64,000 nt of DNA from Flavobacteriaceae bacterium (GTDB lineage: Bacteria; Bacteroidota; Bacteroidia; Flavobacteriales; Flavobacteriaceae). Positions 52,838 to 60,844 of the stretch are shown here, piece after piece. The DNA is taken from positions 172,501-236,500 of the forward strand of contig JAKITV010000001.1 in NCBI GenBank assembly GCA_021647885.1. Reading direction: 5' to 3'. Below the pieces are notes generated by a model that had not been told where the DNA came from, did not search any database, and was given only the letters and a program-made list of their open reading frames with translations. Each line of letters begins with the position of its first letter. Position 1 is the first letter of the stretch. A program made the position numbers and the translations under genes.

Positions 52838-53533
52838 ATGAACCTACTTAAATTAATCTTTTCAATTCTGTTTTTAGCACTAAGTATTACCAATCAAGCA
52901 CAAACTACAAACGACTCTAAGTTTGCATTAGGTCTATCTACAGGCTACAACAGAGGTTTTGGTGTGCAACTCCATGCAACAGCTTTACAACCTTTAGAGA
53001 GTTTGCCAATTCAATTACGCTTTAGTATTGGTTATACCAAACTCGATCCGGGAAATGCAGCAGATGCAAGACGTATTTTTATTAACAATGCTACCAATGG
53101 TGTTCCGAAGAAAAAAGGAAAAGCCTTTGATTACAGACTCGATTTTTTATGGCCTTCTAATTTTTTAAACATTGAAGAATCGTATTGGGCTATTGGACCA
53201 AGATATTCCAGTTTTACAGCTAATTTTAAATACGTTGGAGGTAATGAGGATTTTGATGTTACCTCTAAACAATTTGGTGTTGGGCTAGGAGCAGAGAGTC
53301 GCTTTAAAATTAGCACAAAACTAAATTTAGTAGCAGCAGTTGGTTTAGACTATTTTTTTAACAATACACTTCATGGTCATGATACGTCTTACAGTCCGGA
53401 TGATGACAATGTAAATCCTAGAAACGACAACCAAAACAATAATGTGCTTTTTACGTATGAAGATGCAGATGAAAGTATTAAACAGCCTAATTTTATGCCT
53501 CGTTTGCTGTTAGGTGTAATCTATAAGTTATAA
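52838..53533 (+). CDS. Hypothetical outer-membrane beta-barrel protein
   Basis: 231 aa with signal peptide (SITNQAQ) and alternating beta strands (KFALGLSTGYNRGFGVQLHATALQ ... LGAESRFKISTKLNLVAAVGLDYFFNN) ending in a terminal strand LLLGVIYKL. It looks like a small barrel, perhaps eight-stranded. No family name is clear. There is no regulon site of its own upstream, so readthrough from usp-2 is plausible. Confidence 0.7.
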   Translation: MNLLKLIFSILFLALSITNQAQTTNDSKFALGLSTGYNRGFGVQLHATALQPLESLPIQLRFSIGYTKLDPGNAADARRIFINNATNGVPKKKGKAFDYRLDFLWPSNFLNIEESYWAIGPRYSSFTANFKYVGGNEDFDVTSKQFGVGLGAESRFKISTKLNLVAAVGLDYFFNNTLHGHDTSYSPDDDNVNPRNDNQNNNVLFTYEDADESIKQPNFMPRLLLGVIYKL

Positions 53534-53634
53534 TAAAAGTATTGCTCCAGTTTTTTGATGATTTTTGAAACGTCTTAGTTTAAACTTCACAGTTGTATAA
53601 AATTCTCCTATACACAAATTATTATTTTGGAAAC

Positions 53635-53677
53635 TGATGGATATCATTTCTCATTCATGATATCTTAAGTAGTTTAG
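53635..53677 (+). promoter_or_regulatory. Regulon site J: TGATGGATATCA with promoter, short transcript 2
   Basis: Same 12-mer as site H at 53635-53646, 23 bp, then TAGTTTAG (53670-53677), one change from TAnnTTTG. No gene follows before a terminator at 53743-53770. Confidence 0.68.
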
Positions 53678-53681
53678 TAAT

Positions 53682-53770
53682 GCTATAAAAGAATAAAGGT
53701 GATAGGGAATTCACTTTTTGATTAAGTGCTATTAATCGAACGAAAAGCCAGATTAAAATCTGGCTTTTTT
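53682..53770 (+). ncRNA. Candidate regulated small RNA 2
   Basis: About 88 nt between the site-J promoter and a strong terminator. It can form three successive stems: AAAGGTGA/TCACTTTT (53695-53718), GATTAA/TTAATC (53720-53737) and the terminator AAAAGCCAGATT/AATCTGGCTTTT. It has no open frame of use and lies wholly between two genes, which is classic small-RNA architecture. Site K for usp-3 begins 7 nt after its end. Confidence 0.6.
53743..53770 (+). terminator. Terminator of candidate RNA 2
   Basis: 12-bp stem AAAAGCCAGATT / AATCTGGCTTTT with a T-run. Confidence 0.88.
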
Positions 53771-53776
53771 GCAAAT

Positions 53777-53819
53777 TGATATATATCATTTTTATTGCTG
53801 TTTATCTGTAGTAAATTTA
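53777..53819 (+). promoter_or_regulatory. Regulon site K: TGATATATATCA with promoter, usp-3 operon
   Basis: Perfect palindrome at 53777-53788, 23 bp, then TAAATTTA at 53812-53819, 24 nt before the first ATG of usp-3. Confidence 0.83.
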
Positions 53820-53842
53820 AAGGTATAACGTATTTAACAAAA

Positions 53843-54700
53843 ATGATGAAACGAAAAATATTGTTACCTACAGATTTCTCTAAAAATGCATGGAATGCCA
53901 TTGTTTACGCTTTAGGGTTATATAAAAAAGATAATTGTGATTTTTACATTTTAAATGTGTTTTCAATAAAAGGAAGCTTTATAGATAATCTAATAAATCA
54001 AGAATACGGAAATGCTGCATACCAAGAAGCCAAATTAGAATCCGAAAATGGTTTAGCCAAAATTTTGGACATGATTTCATTTAGAGATGAAGATAACCCT
54101 AAACATCAATTTTTCCCTATTTCAACCTTCAACAGTCCTCTAGAATCCATAAAGAATATAGTTGAAGAAAAAGACATTGAATTAATAATTATGGGAACCA
54201 GAGGAGAAACAAACTCTAAAAAAGTAGCATATGGAAGTCTTGCTATAAATGTAATGGAGAAAGTGCGTAATTGTCCGGTATTGGTTATTCCCAAAAAGGC
54301 AGAACATATACTGCCTAAAGAGATTGTATTTCCATCAAGTTATAAAACTCACCTTAAAAGACGAGAGCTGAATTATTTGATTGAGATAGCAAAAAAATGC
54401 GATGCATCTATTAGGATCTTACATGTATCTGAAGAAGATGAATTAAATAAAAAACAAATCAGTAATAAAGAATTATTAGAAGAATATTTTGAAGGAATTG
54501 AGTATTCGTTTCATTTATTGAGTTATATAGATGTGCCAACAGCAATCAATTGTTTTGTAGAAAGCAGAGAGAGTGATATGGTAGCATTTATAAATAAAAA
54601 ACATGCTTTTTTTGGAAGCATTTTAACACAGCCTTTAGTAAAAGACATTGGTTTTCATTCCAGGGTTCCAGTATTAGTAATGCACGATTTAAGAAACTAA
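53843..54700 (+). CDS. Universal stress protein, tandem-domain
   Basis: 285 aa from ATG 53843 (MMKRKILLPTDFSKNAWNAI). The longer in-frame start at 53795 overlaps the promoter and is rejected, and the second Met at 53846 is equally possible. Domain 1 has GTRGETNSKKVAYGSLAINV, the ATP-loop pattern. Domain 2 resembles that of usp-1 (RILHVSEEDELNKKQISNKE). It is the first gene of an operon reaching 57849. Confidence 0.92.
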   Translation: MMKRKILLPTDFSKNAWNAIVYALGLYKKDNCDFYILNVFSIKGSFIDNLINQEYGNAAYQEAKLESENGLAKILDMISFRDEDNPKHQFFPISTFNSPLESIKNIVEEKDIELIIMGTRGETNSKKVAYGSLAINVMEKVRNCPVLVIPKKAEHILPKEIVFPSSYKTHLKRRELNYLIEIAKKCDASIRILHVSEEDELNKKQISNKELLEEYFEGIEYSFHLLSYIDVPTAINCFVESRESDMVAFINKKHAFFGSILTQPLVKDIGFHSRVPVLVMHDLRN

Positions 54701-54712
54701 AATTAAAAATAA

Positions 54713-55123
54713 ATGAAAAATTTAGGAATTTGGTTAGACAAAGAAAAAGCACACATTGTAACCTTAGAACATGGAAAAGAAGAATTTGCCACTATTATTT
54801 CTAATGTAGAAAATTTTCGTATTGGTGGAGGCTCTGGTACAAGATTAAAAGGTGGTCCACAAGATGTTGTGCAAGATAGCAGATATTTAGAACGTGAAAA
54901 ACAACAGCTAAAAGTATATTTTAAAGAAATCGCATCTCAAATAAAGTCTGCAGATGCTATAGTGATTTTTGGTCCAGCTGAAACTTATGAAAAATTTAAA
55001 AAAGAATTGCAAACCCAATATAAAAGCATAAACGCTAAAGTAAAAGATGTAATAAAAGCAGATAGTATGACAAATAATCAAGTAAAAGCTCTGGTAAGAG
55101 ATTTTTTTAAATCGAAAAGTTAA
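54713..55123 (+). CDS. Small protein resembling eRF1/host-attachment-like domain
   Basis: 136 aa, no signal peptide. The pattern (MKNLGIWLDKEKAHIVTLEHG ... SADAIVIFGPAETYEKFKKEL ... ALVRDFFKSKS) resembles the middle domain of eRF1/Pelota-like and host-attachment-like proteins that occur beside stress genes. GGGSGTRLKGGPQDVVQD is a glycine-rich loop. A role at the ribosome is suggested by fold analogy only. It lies 12 nt after usp-3. Confidence 0.6.
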   Translation: MKNLGIWLDKEKAHIVTLEHGKEEFATIISNVENFRIGGGSGTRLKGGPQDVVQDSRYLEREKQQLKVYFKEIASQIKSADAIVIFGPAETYEKFKKELQTQYKSINAKVKDVIKADSMTNNQVKALVRDFFKSKS

Positions 55124-55190
55124 TTAACAATTTTATTAGCTGGTAACTGCAATAATTGCTCTTGATAATGGCTTTTTTTTAATCAATGTT

Positions 55191-56033
55191 ATGAAAAAAG
55201 ATAATATATATATTATTAAAGCATCTGGCGATAAAGTAAAGTTTTCATTAAACAAATTACGTACATCACTTAAACGCACTGGAGCAGATAATACAATTAT
55301 AGAACAGATTATTGATACAGTTAGAGACGAATTATATCAAGGCATTTCTACAAAAGAAATCTACAATAGAGCCTTTGCATTATTAAAAAAGAATAGAAGT
55401 TATTTAGCTTCAAAATATAAATTAAAAAAGGCCATTTACGAATTAGGGCCAACAGGCTTTCCGTTTGAACGTTTTGTAAGTGCCATTTTAAAATATTCGG
55501 GATATAATACTACAGTTGGTAAAGTTTTGCAAGGACAATGTGTAGCACATGAAATTGATGTTGTGGCTCACAAAAATAACCACACTACAATTATAGAGTG
55601 TAAGTTTCATAGTGAGCAAGGATTTAATTGCAATGTAAAAGTCCCTTTATATATTAACTCACGCTATCAAGATATAAAAGTATTTTGGGATGCTAACTCA
55701 AAGAAAGAAACAGTACTTACACAAGGATGGGTTGTTACTAATACAAGATTTACAAAAGATGCTTTGCAATATGGAAATTGTTGCGGTTTGTATTTGTTAA
55801 GTTGGGATTATCCTAAAGACAATGGCTTAAAAAACAGAATAGATAGATTAAGATTATATCCAATTACAGTTTCAACATTACTCACAAACAAAGAGAAACA
55901 GTTTTTAATTAGTAGAGATATTGTTTTGTGTAGAGAATTAGTAGAAGACTCCTTTTATTTAGATTACTTGGGAATTTCGGAAATTAGAAAAGAAAAGATT
56001 CTTAATGAAATAAAATTGCTATGTAAAAATTAA
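55191..56033 (+). CDS. ATP-cone protein with a PD-(D/E)XK nuclease-like domain
   Basis: 280 aa. Residues about 5-88 form an ATP-cone (IIKASGDKVKFSLNKLRTSL, ISTKEIYNRAFALL), the nucleotide-sensing domain of ribonucleotide reductases. A Mrr/RecB-like domain follows with HEIDVVA (Asp123) and TIIECKFH (Glu136, Lys138), the D...ExK nuclease core. The combination suggests a nuclease or nucleic-acid binder gated by ATP/dATP level. It lies in the usp-3 operon ahead of a beta-CASP nuclease. Confidence 0.85.
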   Translation: MKKDNIYIIKASGDKVKFSLNKLRTSLKRTGADNTIIEQIIDTVRDELYQGISTKEIYNRAFALLKKNRSYLASKYKLKKAIYELGPTGFPFERFVSAILKYSGYNTTVGKVLQGQCVAHEIDVVAHKNNHTTIIECKFHSEQGFNCNVKVPLYINSRYQDIKVFWDANSKKETVLTQGWVVTNTRFTKDALQYGNCCGLYLLSWDYPKDNGLKNRIDRLRLYPITVSTLLTNKEKQFLISRDIVLCRELVEDSFYLDYLGISEIRKEKILNEIKLLCKN

Positions 56034-56044
56034 AATTATGAGTT

Positions 56045-57418
56045 ATGACCGATTTTGCAAAAGTTCAATTTTTAGGTGCTACTGGTACAGTAACTGGATC
56101 AAAATTTCTTGTTGAAGCATTTAACAAAAAAATATTGATTGACTGCGGAATGTTTCAAGGACTTAAAGCATTGCGTGAACTTAACTGGGACGACCTTCCT
56201 ATAGATGTTAAGGCAATAGATGTAGTATTGCTTACGCATGGTCATTTAGATCATGTAGGTTACTTGCCTAGGTTAGTTAAACAAGGATTTACCGGAAAAA
56301 TAATTGGGACACCACCAACATTAGCTATAGCAGAAATTATACTAAAGGATAGTGCTAAAATACATGAAGAAGAAGCCGAAAAAGCAAATAAAGAAAAATA
56401 CACCAAACATAATCCTGCTTTGCCTTTTTACACAATTAAGGAAGCCAAAAAAACAATACAGTTATTTAGTGTAGAAATGGAAAATAAGTGGATTAAATTA
56501 AACAATAACATTTCGTATCGATTTCAATATAACGGACATATTATTGGAGCCACTTTTATTGAGTTGGATATTAATGGTAAACGATTTGTTTTTTCGGGCG
56601 ATATTGGCAGGACAAATGACTTATTGTTAGATGATCCTAAAAAACCAGAATGGGCAGATTTTTTATTTATTGAAAGCACATACGGCAATAAATTACATCA
56701 GGATGATGATGTAGATTATATGCTATCCCAATTAATTAAAGATACTGTTCATAAAAAAGGAAACCTAATTATACCAAGTTTTGCGGTAGAAAGACTTCAG
56801 ACCTTAATGTATATTTTATGGAGGTTATATAAAAAGAACAAGATTCCAAACATTCCTATTTTTATAGATAGCCCAATGGGAAATAATGTTTTAAACGTTT
56901 TTAAACGTTTTTCGAAATGGCATAAATTATCAGATTCAGCATATAGAGCAATGTGCAATCATGTTAACATTATACAATCGTACAAAGAAACATGGGAAAC
57001 TATCGACGACAAGAGATCTAAAATAATAATTGCAGGAAGTGGAATGGTTACAGGAGGAAGAGTGTTGACATACTTACAACAACTCATAGACGAACCCTCA
57101 ACAACGGTTTTATTAGTAGGTTACCAAGCCGAAGGCACTCGTGGGCGACAACTACAAGATGGTGCATACGAAATAAAGTTTTTTGGCAAATACTATTCTG
57201 TAAAAGCTACCGTAAAAAGTATAGAAAACTTATCGGCTCATGCAGACCAACAAGGTTTATTAAATTGGATGAGTGCTATTAAAAACATCCCCGAAAACGT
57301 ATATTTAATTCATGGAGAACCTACGGCTTTAAATGCATTACGTGTAAAAATAAAAGATACTTACCATTGGAATGTATCCATTCCAAAACTACATGACATT
57401 AAAAAAATGATATTATAA
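56045..57418 (+). CDS. Metallo-beta-lactamase/beta-CASP RNA nuclease
   Basis: 457 aa. The metal site is THGHLDHVG (His65, His67, Asp69, His70), with FSGDIGR and further motifs in IESTYGN, PSFAVERLQ and the C-terminal RMMBL part (NLSAHADQQGLL, YLIHGEP). This is the CPSF-73/Ysh1-like group found in bacteria as stress-linked RNA-processing nucleases. Placed 11 nt after the ATP-cone gene, it probably acts on RNA during dormancy. Confidence 0.93.
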   Translation: MTDFAKVQFLGATGTVTGSKFLVEAFNKKILIDCGMFQGLKALRELNWDDLPIDVKAIDVVLLTHGHLDHVGYLPRLVKQGFTGKIIGTPPTLAIAEIILKDSAKIHEEEAEKANKEKYTKHNPALPFYTIKEAKKTIQLFSVEMENKWIKLNNNISYRFQYNGHIIGATFIELDINGKRFVFSGDIGRTNDLLLDDPKKPEWADFLFIESTYGNKLHQDDDVDYMLSQLIKDTVHKKGNLIIPSFAVERLQTLMYILWRLYKKNKIPNIPIFIDSPMGNNVLNVFKRFSKWHKLSDSAYRAMCNHVNIIQSYKETWETIDDKRSKIIIAGSGMVTGGRVLTYLQQLIDEPSTTVLLVGYQAEGTRGRQLQDGAYEIKFFGKYYSVKATVKSIENLSAHADQQGLLNWMSAIKNIPENVYLIHGEPTALNALRVKIKDTYHWNVSIPKLHDIKKMIL

Positions 57419-57438
57419 TTAATCTAATTTATAACATT

Positions 57439-57849
57439 ATGGAAACAACAATCAAATACAAAAATTTTAATAGAGATAAAAGTATTGAAGAGTTACAATA
57501 CAATTCCCATCAATGGAAGGATAAACTTGAATTTTTAAAAGTTGAATTCGCTTTTTTAAAATTTCTATTAAGCAGTAATATTTTCGAAGAAGGTGTTATT
57601 AACTTATTCGAAAAAATAGAATTATTTAAAAAGGATATAGATAGTGCTAATGAAAAACGTTCAAAATTATTAGATAAAACAAATTCACATATTGGTCAAA
57701 TCACAAAGAAAATAGAATGTGTAGATATAGAATGCGATTGGTATTTTATAGAAACCCATAAAAATTTAGAATATAAGGTTGAAGTGTTTTTAGAAAAATC
57801 AAATAATTTAAAATTACAATTATTTCAATATATACAAGGTGTTCTATAA
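57439..57849 (+). CDS. Hypothetical coiled-coil protein
   Basis: 136 aa, cytosolic and entirely helical with many Lys/Glu heptads. It is weakly similar along its length to the protein at 58506-58949 (both begin with a short polar tail, then L-x-W-x2-KL-x-F/W and F-x3-E-x-x-F-x-x-L), so the two appear to be paralogues flanking hsp20. Function unknown. It is the last gene of the usp-3 operon. Confidence 0.6.
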   Translation: METTIKYKNFNRDKSIEELQYNSHQWKDKLEFLKVEFAFLKFLLSSNIFEEGVINLFEKIELFKKDIDSANEKRSKLLDKTNSHIGQITKKIECVDIECDWYFIETHKNLEYKVEVFLEKSNNLKLQLFQYIQGVL

Positions 57850-57894
57850 ATATAAAGAATAGTGTCTTGATTTTTTAATATAATTTCGTCAAAC

Positions 57895-57937
57895 TGATAT
57901 ATATCATTTCATATTTTTTCTTTGATGCCTACATTTA
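57895..57937 (+). promoter_or_regulatory. Regulon site L: TGATATATATCA with promoter, hsp20
   Basis: Same 12-mer as site K at 57895-57906, 23 bp, then TACATTTA at 57930-57937, 40 nt before the hsp20 start. Confidence 0.83.
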
Positions 57938-57977
57938 ATAATAATAAAAAAGGTTTAATAATAAATAATATAAAGCT

Positions 57978-58427
57978 ATGACACTTATCAAATTTAACAA
58001 ACGAAACAGATTATTCCCTTGGAATAATAGTGGCTTAAAAAACTTTTTAAGCTCCGACGAATTCTTTAATGACGATTTTTTTGAAGAAGACAGCCTTATG
58101 CCAGCAATGAATGTAAAAGAACACAAAGATGATTTTGAAATTGAATTTGCAGCTCCAGGTTTTACTAAAAAGGACTTTGAAGTTACAATAGATGATGATG
58201 TACTTAATGTTTGTGGCGAAAAAAGTCGTGAAGAAGAAGAAAAAGAAGAAGATTTTACTCGTAAAGAGTTTAGTTACAGTTCATTTAAAAGATCTTTTAA
58301 ATTACCAGCAACAGTTAATCTGGATACCAAGGTAAAAGCCACCTATAAAAATGGTATTCTAAAATTAAACTTATTAAAAAAAGAAGAAGCTAAACAAATC
58401 CCTAAAAAAGTAATTGAGGTTGTTTAA
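57978..58427 (+). CDS. Hsp20/alpha-crystallin small heat-shock protein
   Basis: ATP-independent holdase chaperone, 149 aa. The N-terminal arm is Phe-rich (NFLSSDEFFNDDFFEED-like). The alpha-crystallin domain runs from about 45 to 135 (MNVKEHKDDFEIEFAAPGF, FKRSFKLPATVNLDTKVKATYKNGILKL), and the C-terminal anchor is K-Q-I-P. Single gene with its own regulon promoter and a strong terminator. Confidence 0.96.
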   Translation: MTLIKFNKRNRLFPWNNSGLKNFLSSDEFFNDDFFEEDSLMPAMNVKEHKDDFEIEFAAPGFTKKDFEVTIDDDVLNVCGEKSREEEEKEEDFTRKEFSYSSFKRSFKLPATVNLDTKVKATYKNGILKLNLLKKEEAKQIPKKVIEVV

Positions 58428-58436
58428 ATCTTTATT

Positions 58437-58482
58437 AAGCAGAAAGTAATACTCTCCAAAAAATTATTTTCTGCTTTTTTTT
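58437..58482 (+). terminator. Terminator after hsp20
   Basis: Fourteen-bp stem (58437-58450 with 58463-58476, one G-U) followed by eight T residues. Confidence 0.88.
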
Positions 58483-58505
58483 AATTTAATTTAAATTCTC
58501 AAATC

Positions 58506-58949
58506 ATGAAAACAACAAAAACAGAAGTTAAATATGTAGAATGGCTTAATGCTGAAGATATGCACGAAGCGTCAAAAAAATGGCTATCAGAATTAAGTTT
58601 TGTTAAAGATGAACAACATTTTTTTGAAGACCTTATAAAATCTTATACACTACAATTATTAGATTCACAAAACTTCCCAAAAAGCAAAGAGATAGTTGAG
58701 AGCCTAAATAAACTCCAAAAGAAAAATTATACGCTTATTAAAATGATTAAAAACCATGAAAATAAACTTCAAATAATGGTAGATGGAATAGACCAGCTTA
58801 AAGAAGAAAAAACATATAAAAATAAGCATAGAGCTCTTATTTTAGATGTCAGCAAATTTTTAAGGGAATATAGAAAGCTTAAAACGCAATTGTTTGATAT
58901 TATAAAAGTTGTTATGAAAAAGGAAAAACAAAAGCATTTACTTAGATAA
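58506..58949 (+). CDS. Hypothetical coiled-coil protein
   Basis: 147 aa, all helical and rich in Lys/Glu, no signal peptide. It resembles the protein at 57439-57849 in size, composition and the opening W-x-N-A-E ... KKWLSELSFVKDEQHFFEDL pattern. It has no clear promoter of its own behind the hsp20 terminator, so it may depend on readthrough. Convergent with hipT. Function unknown. Confidence 0.6.
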   Translation: MKTTKTEVKYVEWLNAEDMHEASKKWLSELSFVKDEQHFFEDLIKSYTLQLLDSQNFPKSKEIVESLNKLQKKNYTLIKMIKNHENKLQIMVDGIDQLKEEKTYKNKHRALILDVSKFLREYRKLKTQLFDIIKVVMKKEKQKHLLR

Positions 58950-58999
58950 ATAATTAACAAGCTTAAAAAAGGCATAAGCAATTAGTTTGACACAAAAAA

Positions 59000-59959
59000 T
59001 CAAACTGTATTTATTTCAACAAAAACTCTTGCATAGCGTTCATTAAGCACGGTTTTGTATCTGGTTTTCATATCATCAGATAAAAAAGAAGTGTTTATCC
59101 ATTTTATAGCATCATCTTTCTTTTTATTAAAACGACTAAACACGCCTTTGATTTGTTTGCTGGTTAAACCTAATCCTTTTCCCAGCGATTCAAAATGAAC
59201 ACGTTTTAACTTACTTTTTTTCCCTTCAAGAGTAAGTGCTAACTCCTCTTTGTCATCTGGATTTACAATGGCAACATTAAGTAAGTCATAAGCAGGAGCT
59301 AATATCCATCTGGAAGTCGATTGAATCATTGAGAAATTTTTTAAATGCATGTCGTTATTACCAGTTAGAAAACTAAACAATGCTAATTCAAAAAAGAAAA
59401 CCTTATCTAATACTGTATTATCTGAATAGTTATCCAAAGCCTTACCTATTTTTTCCATAGAGCTTTTATATTTATCAAAAGCTTCTGTGATTTGAAACAT
59501 ATCGAGCATATGAATCTTTTGGCCATCTTCAGTTCTATCAATTCGTTTTGTGATATAGGATAATTCACCCGATTGCAATCTAATTAGACTAGAGGGTACA
59601 GTTTGTATTCCAAATGATTCAGCAATACGCATAGTTACATGTTCATTTTGTGGCATTTCCGGGTAATCAGCAGATGGTGGTTTAAAAATGTATTTACCTC
59701 CTAATGCACCAACAACAGTTAATCTAAAATTACTGGCATCTTTAACTTCGTTTATTAAAGACATGGACAATTTGGGCTGTACACCTGGAACAGATATACT
59801 ACGTTCTACAATATTTTTTGCTAGTTCTGACATCTGATCTAGCGAATATTCTAACCTTGGAGCTTCCCTAGTTCCAAAAAAAGACAAACTACAGGCTTCA
59901 TGAAAATCTGTTTCATTCTTTAAACTCTCGTAACAGTATAAACACTTATTCTTCATCAT
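59000..59959 (-). CDS. hipT: HipA-family toxin kinase, C-terminal part (HipT-like)
   Basis: 319 aa. A short N-terminal cysteine cluster (C6, C9, C23) precedes the kinase. The P-loop region is SISVPGVQPKLSMSL (54-68), the ATP lysine K93 lies in YIFKPP, the catalytic loop is GNNDMHLKN (Asp203) and the metal loop APAYDLLN (Asp225). HipA kinases phosphorylate aminoacyl-tRNA synthetases. The N-subdomain-1 normally fused in HipA is a separate gene here, as in HipBST systems. It overlaps hipS by 14 nt. Confidence 0.88.
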   Translation of the reverse strand: MMKNKCLYCYESLKNETDFHEACSLSFFGTREAPRLEYSLDQMSELAKNIVERSISVPGVQPKLSMSLINEVKDASNFRLTVVGALGGKYIFKPPSADYPEMPQNEHVTMRIAESFGIQTVPSSLIRLQSGELSYITKRIDRTEDGQKIHMLDMFQITEAFDKYKSSMEKIGKALDNYSDNTVLDKVFFFELALFSFLTGNNDMHLKNFSMIQSTSRWILAPAYDLLNVAIVNPDDKEELALTLEGKKSKLKRVHFESLGKGLGLTSKQIKGVFSRFNKKKDDAIKWINTSFLSDDMKTRYKTVLNERYARVFVEINTV

Positions 59960-60281
59960 TTTCTGCTATTTGTTCAACACTTACTGCTCCTATACAATTT
60001 TGACAACAAGCCAATAATAATCCCATACGATCATTTGGATTTAATTTCCAATTTTTTGTAGCGATGTTTAATAGCCAACCTTCAGGGATTAAGCCCTCAA
60101 AAAAAGGAAACAATCTATGGTCTTTATAAGCATCTTTTCTTACAGGCATTGAAAATGTAATGAATTGTTCGGGATACTTATCTATATAATCGACATCGTA
60201 TTTAAACACATAATCACCATCATTGGTTTCTGTAAGTTGTCCTGCCTTTATATTATTATAGAATATAGTAGCTTTTCTCAT
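59946..60281 (-). CDS. hipS: HipA N-terminal-domain protein (HipS-like)
   Basis: 111 aa matching the N-subdomain-1 of HipA: FYNNIKAGQLTETNDGDYVF, YIDKYPEQFITFSMPVRKD and FPFFEGLIPEGWLLNIATKN. In HipBST systems the equivalent small protein is the antitoxin that binds HipT. Its start overlaps the hipB stop by 4 nt and its end overlaps hipT, so the three are translationally coupled. CCQNC near the end could pair with the cysteines of HipT. Confidence 0.85.
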   Translation of the reverse strand: MRKATIFYNNIKAGQLTETNDGDYVFKYDVDYIDKYPEQFITFSMPVRKDAYKDHRLFPFFEGLIPEGWLLNIATKNWKLNPNDRMGLLLACCQNCIGAVSVEQIAENDEE

Positions 60282-60505
60282 GAGCCTTTATTATTTCTAT
60301 TTTTTAATTCTTTGGCACTGACTGCTGCAAGTTTATGCCCAAACATACTTAATACTAGATTAACCTTATCCATATTTAAGTTTGTTTTACCTTGCTCTAT
60401 TTTTCTAACAACTGTTAAAGCAACACCAGTCCGTTCAGCAAACTCTTTTTGGGTAAGTTTTACTTCTTTTCTGCGCGCCTTTACAAATTCAGATACTTCT
60501 TTCAT
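60278..60505 (-). CDS. hipB: Xre-family HTH regulator (HipB-like)
   Basis: 75-aa helix-turn-helix protein (RKEVKLTQKEFAERTGVALTVVRKIEQGKTNLNMDKVNLVLSMFG). It should bind the operator upstream and repress the operon, and it may help neutralise the toxin. First gene of the hipB-hipS-hipT unit. Confidence 0.9.
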   Translation of the reverse strand: MKEVSEFVKARRKEVKLTQKEFAERTGVALTVVRKIEQGKTNLNMDKVNLVLSMFGHKLAAVSAKELKNRNNKGS

Positions 60506-60531
60506 TATATGTTTTTAGATATAAAATTAAT

Positions 60532-60563
60532 CAAAGATAGTAAATTATATGGAATTACATATA
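60532..60563 (-). promoter_or_regulatory. hipBST promoter and operator
   Basis: TATCTTTG on the minus strand (60539-60532) is a perfect -7 element. TATATG-N6-CATATA at 60546-60563 is a symmetrical operator next to it, suited to a HipB dimer. Confidence 0.55.
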
Positions 60564-60610
60564 TTATTAGTTATTATAGCTAAGTTATATGCTTTCTAAT
60601 ATAGTCAGTA

Positions 60611-60844
60611 ATGACTAAATCATTATTTATGATTGGCTATAGGAATTCCATTACTTCATTTAATCCACTTCCTGTTGGTGTAATTTTAGTACACAACCAT
60701 CCAAGTGGAAAATTATTGCCGAGTGAAGCTGATAAAAGTTTGACACAGAAAATTAAAAAAGCAGCTGATTTTTTTGATGTTAAGGTATTAGACCACTTGA
60801 TTATTATGCCAAATGGCAATTACTTTAGTTTTTCTGATAACTGA
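60611..60844 (+). pseudogene. radC fragment (JAB/MPN C-terminal part)
   Basis: 77 codons carrying the JAMM motif VILVHNHPSGKLLPSEADKS and the usual VLDHLIIMPNGNYFSF ending. Full RadC-type proteins are about 150-230 aa, and the N-terminal helix and first half of the fold are missing. The first 17 residues do not resemble the family. A truncated mobile-element-associated gene is likely. Confidence 0.75.
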
